A stretch of DNA of 64,000 nt, taken from the NCBI RefSeq assembly GCF_011397635.1, contig NC_064760.1:25121356-25185355 (forward strand). The letters run 5' to 3'. The stretch comes from Epinephelus fuscoguttatus (lineage: Eukaryota; Chordata; Actinopteri; Perciformes; Serranidae). Below are positions 11,396 through 23,050 of the stretch, piece by piece. The notes under the pieces were generated by a model. That model was not told where the DNA came from, did no database searches, and saw only the letters and a program-made list of their open reading frames with translations. The translations under genes were made by a program, and so were the position numbers. Each line of letters opens with the position of its first letter. Position 1 is the first letter of the stretch.

Positions 11396-14300
11396 ATGAT
11401 ACTGTTGCTTGTGACTGTGTCCTGCGTCTTGTTTGGTGAGTATAAATCCTTTATCCTCACGGAAGATATGTTACGATGCAGGTTTAACCCATTTAACTTT
11501 ACGGTGTTTATTTATTTCGCAAGCGAAGTCTCGGCTCCACAGTGTTATCTGTGCGCGCTATGCAGCTACAAATATGCCAATAATGTGACCTATGCCAACT
11601 GTGCCACTTGCGTTTGAAGCAACTGCGGTGTGTTAAGTGTGTTCCCATATATAAATGTACTTTGTTAGTTGTTATGTTTGTAGTAATTTTCAATATTTTT
11701 GTTTTTGCTATCAATATGTAAATATACATAGTCCTTAGTCTCGCGCAAACCTATAACATACTCACATATCCCCTCGGATTATGCTGCAGACCTAAAGAGA
11801 AGAAAAAGTGTCTGACATGAATCTTACTATAAATGACGAAAACTCTGTCTGTGTGTGTGTCTGTGTTTTTCTCCTCACTGACTTGGTCAATCCATGTGAA
11901 ATTTGGCACAGTGGTAGAGGGTCATGGGAGGATGCGAATGAAGCAATATTACATCAATTGGCCAAAGGGGGGCGCTATAGCAACCGATTGAATGGGCATA
12001 TCTCATGCCCCGTATATCGTAGAGACATACTTTGCACAGAGATGCCTCTCCTCATGAGGAACAAATTTGCCTCAAGAACCCATAACTTCCCGTTATATAG
12101 ATTTTCCATTTTGAATTTTTTGAAAAACACTTAAAATTGATCTCTTCCTAGGAAGTTTGACCGATCTGCATGAAACTCGGTGAACATGCTTAGGAATTTT
12201 TGGGATGACATTTTCATTTGTACAGTGATATAGCAAACAGTTGATTCCTGACAGTCTCCTGATAATACTGGGCTGCTCCAACTTCTCTCTCACTCTTCCC
12301 TTATCACTTCAACAAGCCCTCATGTTTGGTATGGTTGTAGCAAAACGGGTTATTCTGAGAGAGTGGAAATCAGTTTCCCCTCCTTGTTTCAAAGAATGGT
12401 TGAATGACATGGTTTCTTGTATATATTTGGAAGAAATTCGATATACTCTGTCAGACACTCATCACAAGTTCCTTGATGTTTGGGGTCCCTTTATTGAGTA
12501 TATTCGAAGGGATAGGCAGCATCCTCAGAACTAACTATACTGGACTGTATCACTTTGAACGGTATTGACTGCACCGTGCTTTGAACAGTCAAGCTTCTAG
12601 TCTCCTTGACCTCACTTGGTCTCGGTTTTGTGGACTCTGTCTCGGACTGTATAATCCACTTCTGGACTCTTGAATCAGTGTGTAAACTCACATGCATATT
12701 TGTATTTTTGTATACATTTCTGTGGGCGGGCAGCTTGTTTTGTTTTGTTTTGTTTATTTTCGTCTGTGTGTTTTGTATGTGGTTTAAACTTGAAAAACTA
12801 TAAATAAAGTATTAAAAAAACAAAACTCGGTGAACATAATCTAGGGACCAGTATCTAAAGTTCCCTCTTAGCAAAAGTTGGAAAACTTACTAAAACTGAG
12901 CTTCTATAAAGCAATGAATATTGGGGAGGGCGTGGCTCATCACATAAAGGTGTATAACATCTCAAGGGTTTCACCAATCACCACGCAACTTTGTAGGCAT
13001 ATGACCACACATAATCTGAGGGGACCCCTCCATTATTGACCCCATCAAACAAAATGGGGGCGCTAGAGAGCTAATTTCTTATCTAGGCCTAACCACCATA
13101 TCGATTTTTACTAAACTTGGTAGATATGTAGAACAGGACGCCTCAAGGTGACTGGAGAAATTTAACTCTAATTAGCAACTGGGTGGCGCTATAACAACAG
13201 AAAAACGCTTAAAAATGGCTAAAATGCGACCGATCGCTGTGGCTCCCCCTGTGGCCAAATGTTGTTGTTTTTTTTTTTCTTCTAATTTTTGGTGTGATTA
13301 AGTCATGGTATGGTATGCTGTACATATTCACGGAAACTGTCATTGTGTCATTCTGTCAGTCAGTCATTCTGTCTGTCCCTCGTTTTTCTGCTCACTGACG
13401 TGGTCAATCTATGCTTCCCATGTGAAATACCAACGCGCCCCACTTTTAAGCCAGGGGGAGTAATCACTGTCCGAGGGCTGTCGTGGAATGGCAACGAGGA
13501 TGTCAGCCGACCAACACTCGCTACCCGGTCCCTGGTTGCGGCGATTTGCGATGCTGGCCAGCTAGGAGTTAACTAGCAGCCAGTACAGTACAGTCCTCTC
13601 GGCTAGCTAACATTTAGCCATGTTACTTACTGATCCATTAGAAAGAAAGCTAGCTGTACATCAGTTTTGAAGCTTCTTTGGTCACGGAGTTCCCTCCATC
13701 TCTTGAACGCCTGACTGAGGTTTACTCTTGTTTTTCCTCTTCTTTTATCACTCTCCTTTTTGTGCATCCTCGCCTCCTCAGACAGATTAGCTCGTTTTCT
13801 TTTGGGAAGCCGTTTTTCACTCATCTCCAAACTTTGTCCGTCTTTGTGCTCCTGACTCAACTATCTCGTGCCCCGGCCAGTTCCTCATAAGGACCAGCTC
13901 CAGTCCCTGATTGGCTGACCGACCAGTTTGGCAATACATTACGCATTTCCTGCCGTAAAGCAGATTCTTTCCATGAAAATTGCAGAAGCTTATTGCTAAG
14001 TCACTAAGTAACCTATGTAAACGCAGATAGTCTGATTTTACTGTGGCCACTACCCTGTGCAACGCACATTATTTTCATAATGATATATGTAGGCAAAAAT
14101 GATGTCTGTTTCTTCTTTAACTATCTGCCTTTCAATGTGCTACCTCAATTACTAATGTACAGTTTTAGCCCACTAACTATCCCACTATTGGCAATGGTTC
14201 TAATGTACTTTCAATAAAGCAATCGTACCATCAAATTCACAAAAACTCTGTCTGAATACATTGCTCTTCTCAATGGGTTCAGTTGACTATTTAACCTGCA

Positions 14301-17008
14301 ATTTCCTATAACCTGTATCCCAAACACACACCATGTGACACTGTACGTGGGCAACTGTGCACTCAGTGGGTATGGACTAGTTTCATTAAATTCAATAAAT
14401 TCAATAAAATTTATAAAATCAAATATTTGCAGATTCTGAGCTGCCTTCATGTTTCATTAGCTTTACGTTATTTTAAAAAAAAATGAACTCACTTTATACT
14501 TCTTGATACATTTGACCTTTTATCAATTCACTTATTTAATTGATAATTTTATTGTGGATGTTTTGAAGTGATTTAAAGATGAAGAGATTTTTGGTAATTT
14601 CACAAAGTATAATTGAAATCCTGGGATATTGAGGTTGTATCTTTTTTTTCATCATTTTTTAAAATGTGGCTTCATTTGTTCTGATCTTGTGACGCTTCAG
14701 AAATGATTCATGTGACCTTACAGCAGACCTTACACCTGCAGCCATTATTTAAATGGCCCTAAAACATGCAGTGATTAGTCGTGCCTGATGCCAAACTAAC
14801 CACAAAAAGATTGCGTTGGGATTTTTTAAATACTAGTTATTCTTGAGTAAGGTGCATGACACTTTGAAAGATAAATTACCTACTCACCTTACATTCACCC
14901 ATCTACAAAGTAATTCACAAATCTTTTTGTTCTCCTGGTATCAATTGTACTTGAGATGCTTACAGTATGTTTTCCACGTCCTCAGATGTTTAGTAGTGAC
15001 TTATTTTAATATTCCCTCCCGTCTATCTCTTTTTTTACTTGTATCTCTCTGATTGAAGGTTCATCTGCTGGTCTCCAGTATGACACGGAGTGCTATGGCA
15101 AAAATTTTGCATTACCATGGCGTTATACACCACCTGTTTTCCGTGGTCAGTTGTACTTCACTCCAAATAGGGGATCCAGGAGGCTAATGATGGATAATGG
15201 GGAGGTGAGCAGCTTTTGGCACTATCATTTAAACTATAACCAATATTGCTCCTACATCCATGCATTGCAAGATCTGGAATATGACAGAGTCAGAGCAAAC
15301 CAAGTTTTGAATGAACAGAATCTATTCTCTGTCCTGAATAATGTATGTGTGATGTCCTCTGATTCAGGCAAAGGACCCACGCCTTAAAGTTTCCACTATT
15401 TCAGCTAAATTAACAGATTTGACAGAAAAAGACGCCGGAATATTCTCCATCTCATATGATGGTGATAAATTTCAAGATGTCATCAAACTGGAAATTTTGG
15501 GTGAGAATGTTAACTTATACTGTATATCAAAGACTCTATTCCATCAGAAAACATTTTTGGGAATAGATTTTTCTATGTACAATAAGTCTAGTCTGTCTTT
15601 TTTCCTGTATGTGTTTTTTCAGATTGTGCTGACAAGGAATGGAAGACTTACGGGGAAAGGTTCTCCTATCGTATTCCTAGACTGGCTGAATTCCTGGAAT
15701 TCACTCCCCTTGACAGTGACGACCAGCCAAAGGTCCTGTGGAATCACAGCGACCCTCAGACCAATAAGGGAGGCAGAGGACAGGTGAAGGGTACTAAATG
15801 GGAGATTTCATATCTCAATTTTGCAGACGTGGGCTTCTACAACTTCAGAGGAAAAGACAACACTTTGCTGAAGAGGATACAGCTCACAGTAGAAGGTAAT
15901 GTTCGGTAGTTGATTAAAGTTGCATTAGAGTTTTTAGACTGCTGTGAAATTGATGACTTGTTCTGACACAATATACTCTTTATTACACAGCGAAATACAA
16001 AAGCTATCAAACAAAGGTGAACGGTCATCTATTCATCGAAAGTCCTCCAGGCGATGTCCCATGGACTTTGACTTTTACATCTGAAGGTGAATTTCAGAAA
16101 ACATTGGTGAAAGCAGGCCATGTGGTTGTAGATGATGACTGGGACTCCAATTTTAGAGGGAGAATTCAGGTTGTGCGTGGCGGTATAGAGATTGATCCTG
16201 TGAAAATCAAAGACGCTGGCACCTACGAGTTCAGAGACCCGCAAGGTCGCCAGACCAGGTCTGTGGATGTGATGGTAAAATATGGTGAGCAACAGCACTT
16301 TATTTTTGGCAAAATTTATGAACAAACTGTGACTGATCGTGATTCTAATTAACATAAACCTTTTCCCTTCTTCTGCTTTTGCAGACCCAGTTACTATCGT
16401 TACTTATGTTGGTATTGCTGTTGGGGTACTATTTGCGGTGATTGTCTGCTGTTGCTGTGTGAAGAAATGCTGTTGTCAAAAGAGCTCTTCGAAGAGGGCC
16501 GAATCTGCTCCTCAGGCCACAGCCACACCTGCTGTGTATTACCATGTGAGTACTTTCTCAAATAGACATTCAACTGCTTTAAACACATGTTGCTATTTTT
16601 ACTACAATATCCTTTTTTCCAATTGCAGGATTCAAATCAACCTGGAGCCCTAGTTTACTCTGTTGCACCTGGTCCAGATTCCTCTCATCAGCCATTGAAT
16701 GCTCTAGTTTCTAGAGAACCTACATCTACCTCACCTGAGCCATTGGTACGTGTTATGCAAAGGTTTTTAAAAGAGGATGAGATACTAACCGCACTGCTTT
16801 TCATGTATCTATTTATCTTTTTCACTTCTTTCTCCAGGTTGCACCTTTAGGAGGGCAGGAAGCTGATCCAGCTCCTTCACTCGGCTATGATTATCTCTCC
16901 TCGGACCCAGAGCCAAAGTTTGAGCTCAAACTGCCCTCTGCTCTCCCCCTCAGTTCAGACTCAACTTTCTGTGATGTTTACACCTCAGATAAACTCAACT
17001 TTCTTTAA
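11396..17008 (+). CDS. Array gene 2: three-domain Ig-like type I membrane protein lacking one tail exon
   Basis: Eight coding exons give 444 codons: 11396-11435, 15059-15204, 15368-15500, 15623-15895, 15991-16284, 16385-16545, 16629-16745, 16838-17008. Exon phases equal those of gene 1. Residues 14-106, 107-197 and 198-295 are the Ig-like domains. The ectodomain has only two cysteines, one at the start of domain 1 (ECYG) and one at the start of domain 2 (DCAD). Domain 2 keeps an NHS sequon. The helix is followed by VCCCCVKKCCCQ. The 15-codon micro-exon present in genes 1, 3 and 4 is absent: the intron between exon 7 and the last exon is only 92 bases, so the frame is kept but the tail is shorter. 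Function unknown; a cell-surface receptor is inferred. Confidence 0.75.
11810..13250. repeat. Fish interspersed repeat split by a LINE insertion
   Basis: Flanking pieces 11810-12187 and 12823-13250 read as one repeat with stretches such as 'gggggcgctatag' and 'tgaaactcggtgaacat', a type common in teleost introns and 3' UTRs. It is interrupted by the L1-like element described separately. It lies in intron 1 of gene 2. Confidence 0.5.
12188..12822 (+). mobile_element. 5'-truncated L1-like LINE with 15-bp target-site duplication
   Basis: The element carries the C-terminal end of an L1-type ORF2 (plus-strand peptide with REWKSVSPPCFKEWLNDM and IRYTLSDTHHKFLDVWGPF, 12322-12534), a 3' UTR with AATAAA, and a short A-rich tail. 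AAACTCGGTGAACAT is present on both sides (12173-12187 and 12823-12837), which is the signature of target-primed reverse transcription. Only the last part of the polymerase ORF is present. Confidence 0.75.
13300..14110 (-). mobile_element. Probable transposon-derived fragment with a basic ORF
   Basis: The minus-strand ORF 13627-13860 (77 codons) is highly charged, with KRLPKRKRANLSEEAR, HKKESDKRRGKTRVNL and FKRWRELRDQ. Similar peptides are, as far as I recall, repeated in fish genomes, so I treat it as part of a mobile element rather than a host gene. I cannot name the superfamily and saw no terminal repeats. It lies inside intron 1 of gene 2 on the opposite strand. Confidence 0.3.
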
Positions 17009-17832
17009 GCGCACAGGAAATTCAAGTGATACAGAGTTGCATTTGGCATTCTACCTCAGGACTAGTGGGAACACAGCCATTTCAGGCTGTGACTGTAATA
17101 TGTTATATACACACATGGAAAATTAAGCAAGCCTTCAGTGTCATGGTGATAGGTGCACAGGATAAACATTATTCACACTACACTGACACATGACCAGACC
17201 TGTCGCAGGTTAAAATGTGGGATATCCTCTTTCTTTTAATTTAAACACTAATGTGGTGTGATCAAAGACGTTTGAGGCCAGTACTCCAGTAACTCTTGAT
17301 AACTCACAGCAGCAGAGGGTAGGAGTAATACAGAGACATAAATCAATTTTAGGTCAATTTCTACGTATGATTACGTATTTTTTCTCAGGTACGGAAGAAC
17401 TCAGTGGAGCTCCGTAGCTTTTGTAGACTTAACTGCCGTGATCAGGATTTCTGAGTTGAAATGTAAATATGTGTGCCATAAATTCAGGTTTTGCACTGAA
17501 TGCATAACTTTGCCTTTCTCCTGCCGCCATGGGTATCATAGGTAGGAGAGATGATGTTACAGTGAGGTTGAAAAGTCAGTTTTTTCAGCAGATTTTAGAA
17601 ATTAAGGACTCACACTGACCTCAACACTCATGGAGATCAAATCACTCCACTCAGCAATTTAAGCCACTGTTACCAGCTTTACTTGTATAGTATTTCTATA
17701 TGGTTGTTTCAGAGTGATATCATGTGCCTTCAGCCTCTTATATCAAAGTGTCTGTGTGGTTTTTATAATTACATAATGTTGAATTATATATGATATTTTT
17801 ATTTGCTTTATGCTTTGTAAATATGAAAATCA

Positions 17833-17838
17833 AATAAA
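17833..17838 (+). other. Gene 2 polyadenylation signal
   Basis: AATAAA about 0.8 kb after the stop codon, in a context (gaaaatcaaataaaaatg) shared with gene 1 at 10066-10071. Confidence 0.6.
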
Positions 17839-17859
17839 AATGTAATCAAAGTAAAACTA

Positions 17860-18240
17860 GAATTACCGCCTCATGGTTGTCTGCCTCCGCCAACAAGTCA
17901 GGTTCCATCCATGTCTGTTCACACTCATATGTAGCCACGACAGTAGTCAATGCTTCCAATATGGAGGAGCTATAAATTTTAAAAGGTGGATGTTTCACAC
18001 ACATCTTCAACCCGGCAGTACAGAAGATCAATACAATCACTACAGTTTCAAGGTGGGCACCCAAGATTATTGTCACCAACTCAGACCACATGCTTCCCCT
18101 TCAGTCCCTGTATTGAGGCATTAAATGACCAGAGTGCAAAGTGTTTTTGCAGAACATTATGATGTCACAGTGCAGTTGACCTTTGACCTTTTGGATATAA
18201 AATGTCATCACTTAATCATTGTATTCTATTACACATTTAA
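17860..18240. repeat. Downstream interspersed repeat (copy after gene 2)
   Basis: The same repeat family as at 10080 and 28080, beginning 'ctcatggttgtctgcctccgcc' and containing 'aggtggatgtttcacacacat'. Its constant place after each gene shows that it was carried along in the tandem duplications. Confidence 0.6.
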
Positions 18241-18243
18241 ATC

Positions 18244-18390
18244 CCCCAGGGAATCCACTTCAAAATCCTCCTCGTAACATGCAAAGCCCTCAATAACCAG
18301 GCCCCACCCTACCTGTCTGAGCTCCTCCATCATTACACTCCCACCCGCACACTTCGCTCTGCCGATGCCAACCTCCCAGTTCAGTGTTGC
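18244..18390 (+). mobile_element. LINE reverse-transcriptase fragment
   Basis: Plus-strand reading gives IHFKILLVTCKALNNQAPP and YLSELLHHYTPTRTLRSADA, the segment typical of L2/Rex1-group polymerases just before the C-terminal tail. It is a short relic without recognisable ends. Confidence 0.55.
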
Positions 18391-18681
18391 AGCTGTATAC
18401 CATGAAACTGTCTGCTGTGATACGAACATTGACAGTTATCTTGTTTTTGGGGGGTTTATCAATTATATTTATTGAGCCATACACCATATTGTTATGTCAC
18501 CGATCATTTCAATTTACATAAATGAGTTTTAAATTATAAATTCACAGAAATAAAACAGATGATGGAGAGGACAGGATTGCATTCTGTAATTAGATTTAAA
18601 AAACAGTCAAAAACACAAACTTTTTTTTTTGAAAGCAGAGGACAAAATAAATCTAAGTATAGATGTGTGGAAGCAGAACTT

Positions 18682-19904
18682 TTTTTTTTTAATTTTTTTT
18701 TTTTTTATTGATCTTTCAACAACATAATAAAACAAGGCAAAAGGAATGACAAGTTTGCTGCATAGCACTGCAATGAAAATATCCAACCATACCTCTCACC
18801 AATGCACACACACACACGGGGGGGTACGCTGGTGTATTACATTATAGCGTTTAACTTAATGTTAATAAACAAACACAAAATTAAAAAAAAAACATAGGTT
18901 GCAGGACAATATAGACGACTTTACAAAAGCATATTGGTATAGTGCTGATCTTTTTCCATGAATGTCCGTGCAATGTCCCAGTGTCCTTGAGTGTTCGTGT
19001 CATTGTCAAAGAGCAAGTTGGAGACACGTTCCATGCTTAGCAGGTTCAGATAGTCTCTGATCCATTCCGATAGTGCAAAGCATGAGGGCTTGTGTTGCTT
19101 CCAGTTCATAAGGATGATTCTCTTTGTAGAGAGAAAGCCTAAATTCATAAAATAGTGTGTGGAGCTTGATTTGACATGTTCCAGTGATTGTCCAAGAAGG
19201 CATGTGATGGGGCAGGCAGGTACATGAACCTTAAACATATCTGTTAGCACCTTTGTGCCAAGCCAGAATATCTTGACTGCGGGGCAGTCCCATAGAAGAT
19301 GTAATAATGATCCATGCCCCCCACTGTTATGCCAACATTGATCTGACAGATCTTTATTTATTGTGGATATAAGAGAGGGTGTCATATAAGCTCTGCATAA
19401 TATCTTAAATTGTATAATCCGGTACCGAACACACCTGGATGACACAATACCCTTCTTCCATATAGCATTCCACTGTTCTGGAGTCAGTGACACACCAAGA
19501 TCCTTCTCCCATGCCTGTTGAGTGGGTATAAATGGATTAGGTGAGGCAAGTAACAAGATCTTATAAATACTCGAAGTTGTGCCTCTTTTTGTAATGGCTG
19601 ACATTAAGTTATTATCTAGTTCTGTTTTATGTGTGAGGGTAAATTTACCAGTAATTGATTTAATTTGTAGATAGGCCAGGAACGCTGCTTCTGGTAGTCC
19701 AAATTCTGCTTTCACATCAGAGAAAGGATGGATACCATTTTCATTGCAGAGCTGGCCTATGGTGAAAACGCCTTTATATTGCCATAATATATTGTTTAAT
19801 GGCTTACCCCCAGCAGTCAGTAATGTATTAAGCCAAACAGGGCATGATGGTAACATTAGTCCATTTATACCCAACCTTTTGTGAAATAGTTTGGCAATAG
19901 AGCA
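18682..19904 (-). mobile_element. 5'-truncated L1-like LINE with uninterrupted ORF2 C-terminus
   Basis: A minus-strand frame open from 19904 to 18921 encodes about 327 residues of an L1/Tx1-type ORF2 C-terminal region, including the zinc-knuckle-like CWHNSGGHGSLLHLLWDCP. The A-tail appears as the T-runs at 18682-18707. A 12-bp repeat, GAAGCAGAACTT, lies at 18670-18681 and 19905-19916, marking the insertion. The computed frame extends to 19958, but its first 18 or so codons lie in flanking DNA beyond the duplication. No stop interrupts the kept part, suggesting a fairly young copy; endonuclease and most of the polymerase are missing. Confidence 0.75.
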
Positions 19905-19916
19905 GAAGCAGAACTT

Positions 19917-22770
19917 GAAACAGTGATTCCCTGCTTTTATCTTCCCCCTTTGTCGCACTTATCTTCCTCTTTTCCCCTGTCCTCTACCATTGCCTCACTT
20001 ATTGACTCATAATTGAAATGAAACACTAGAAACACCATTGTTCTTTTCCATGACATAAGCAGTAGTTTTATGGCTGTTATGATGCAATAGGAGAGGAACT
20101 GTTGTTCATAAAAGATCTGGTTCTAGTGAAATATTAATTATGTCTGAGATGTTGAAGATACTGGACCATAAAGATGCAACCTTGGTGCATAATGTAAAGC
20201 TATGAAAAACAGTTGCCTCTTAGAAATAAAATGAATCACAGGTGTGTGATGTGTTTGGATATATGCTGTGTATTTTGACTTTTGACACCATGGGTACTGA
20301 GCCACTCCGTGTTCAGAAGGTTTCATTTTAAAAGGTTGGGATGAACGTGACTAACTATGGTCCACTTCTGTGACACAGCCTGCCCGAAGACTTGAGGGCT
20401 GCAGAGAGTGTTGACCTTTTAAATTTTGTATTTATTATTATTTTATTGACTTAATGAATTATTTTAACGTATTCATTTACTTATTTATTAACTAATTTTA
20501 AACAGTTTTCTATTTTGAGTTTTTATCCTGCTTCTGGTGATAGTGTTTCCTCAGTTCTCATTTGAATTTTAATCTTTACCATTACAGTCCTTGCTTTATG
20601 TGTACGTGTATGTGTGTGTGTATGAAAAGTGCTATTTAAATAAAGTTGAATTGACTGACTGAATGAATGTGGGTTTTTTTTGTGATGGGTAGGGAGAGAA
20701 ATATTATCTTAAGACTGAAGTAGAATTTAATTTGTTACCATGTACGTGTTAAGTTATGCATGATAGGATTATAGCTGTAAATTGATTTAGATTTAAATTG
20801 AGGTATCTCATACCATGTCACTACATTGGCTTATCTACAGTAGGGGAGTATGGGCACAACCTAACAGGGGCAGGGTAAATTTTACCATGGACTTTTGATG
20901 TGGTTACATAGAGTCGATCCTTTTGTGCTTCTGGCCAGTTGACCACAGTGACCTGCAAATTTCCACAGAGGCTGGATGTGTTTCAGTGGAGTTCAGTGAG
21001 TGTGAGAGACAGTATTTTCTTTCATTCATTCATTTTCCATAACAGACATTTATATCAGCTGCCCAATGTCAGCTGATATAGGCCCAATGTCAGCGAGAGG
21101 CAGGGTACACCCTGGTGTTACAACTAATCCTCCTATAGCTCATTTTCTCTATTTTTGCACTTCAAACTCATGTTCAGTTTGAAATAATGTCCTTAATTAA
21201 ATGAGATATACTTTGTATTTTAATATGTCAGACGCAGAGTTTCACAGTCTTGTCAATATTCATTTATTCAAAACTCGTTTTTTGACATGTGGATCTAGGT
21301 TACCCATTCAGTGTACATCTATTGGTCAAACCACTGAATATCGATGATAGACTAACTTCGTCCTTTTCAGCCCTCTAAACAGACTGAGAGCAGTGACTTG
21401 GCATTTTTTGGGCATATGTGAACACTCCAAAAGAACTCAGACCCCTCTGAAGCAAACCATACTCAGACCACCTGAGTGAGATGGCCTGAGTATGGTTCGC
21501 TTCAAGTCTGCGGTGCGGTTCACTCAACCTGCGCACTGTGAACACAGAGTGCTCCAGGTCGGCTTTGCTTTTTGCTGATGTATTTAGCCTTTCAGATCAC
21601 ATGCTATTGCACTGGGACGCTTGAAAAACCAGATGAAACCACGTCGACCTGAAACAATTGCAAGGATGCAGGGTGAGGAGTAGTTTGGTCCACAATCTGC
21701 ACGTCTCCAGATGTGGAATGTAGAATACATCAACTCCAATTTTAAGTTCATATGAAAGCGAGCACTGCAGTGCCACGTCAAAGTAAAACCAGAACTACAT
21801 CAATATATATTATATACACACTATAGTGTGAACAAAAAGAGGACTGAGAGGTCCCATCAGAGATGAAGCTGACTAGAAAGAGAACTGAATCCTCTTTCGA
21901 ATGAACTGACAACGTGAACACAAAAGAACTGAGTCTCTCTTCACTTGGTCCACTTTTTGGTGCACTATAAAAAAACTAAGTTCAGTTTGTTTTGAAAGTA
22001 CTATATGTGAAAACACCCTAACAGATGCATGGATGCCTGTACAAATACCTATCCTTCCCCTGCTGTAGATGGAGACCTGTGGTATATAGATAGGGTTGGA
22101 CTGACTCAATTGTGTTAAACAGACTTTTCCAACAAGTGTTGCAGCGAACCCTCTGCCTTTCACTTTCACCACTTCTTGGTGCAATTGTAGAAGAAAGGTA
22201 AGGTCTAGAAGAAAATCAATAACTGTTTATTTGTGACAGAGATGTGCATGTCGCTAGAATAATTAAAAAAAAAATCCTTCCCAAACAGTTTTAATAACAT
22301 TCAGCTCAAACTACAGTGTATTAGGTTGTAGCCCAATCTCCCCCCATACTTCCATCAAAAAATGTTTCCAGTTTGAATTATAATAAAGAGTTTGTTTAAC
22401 CAATTTCCTCAAATGTCCTTGTTACAGATCAGAACAATAGGCTGTATACTGTCAAAACATAATACTATTTTCTGAGAGAGTTATCACACCGTGAAACTGT
22501 CATAAAGTTGCAGCCCTACTTTCACTTTAATACCCTGACCTCTTTGACATGCGACCCCTTAAAATGCAGTAATGTCTGTGCTGGTTCCATATCACAGGTG
22601 ATGCCATTATTTTTGGCATAATTATGATTAACCCAACCAAAGAGGGATTTTGCCTTTTTATAGTGTTTAATTTGAATATTTTATAGTGGCCCGAAGAGGT
22701 GACAGATTCCATATTTCACAAGACATAATAAAAAGAAGTAATACCATCTCATACAGCGGAAACGCCCGCC
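19917..22770. other. Intergenic DNA between genes 2 and 3
   Basis: No gene is seen. The stretch about 21400-22025 has palindromic pieces ('ccatactcagaccacctgagtg...ggcctgagtatgg') and ends near 'tatatgtgaaaacacc', resembling a MITE, but I could not match its termini. The part from 22545 resembles the upstream regions of genes 1 and 4. Confidence 0.4.
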
Positions 22771-22903
22771 TGATATGCGTATCTTGCACACACATGGAGC
22801 AGGCATGACGCAAAGAGTGTAGAAGCCTCGCCCAGTCGACTGTTGGGGAAATAAAGTAGGCTACAACTCGTCCGTAACACAGAAAGGAAGTAACTTGTAC
22901 ACT
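22771..22903 (+). promoter_or_regulatory. Gene 3 promoter block and non-coding first exon (diverged)
   Basis: Same block as in genes 1, 2 and 4, but TTGCGCAC has become TTGCACAC and GGCGCAG has become GGAGCAG; CATGACGCAAA is kept. The exon-end donor is GTAGGA rather than GTAAGT, so splicing of this leader may be weaker or use another site. Confidence 0.45.
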
Positions 22904-23050
22904 GTAGGAAGTAGACTACGCAACATACTTGTCAAGTCTCGTGCTCGGTGTTCAGTTTGGTGCCCTTTGCGTTTAGAGGAACGTTGTGAGCGGATCAAAA
23001 GTTAACCTGGTTCCGCCGATATAAACAAACGTCTCTTCTCTGTGAAGGAC

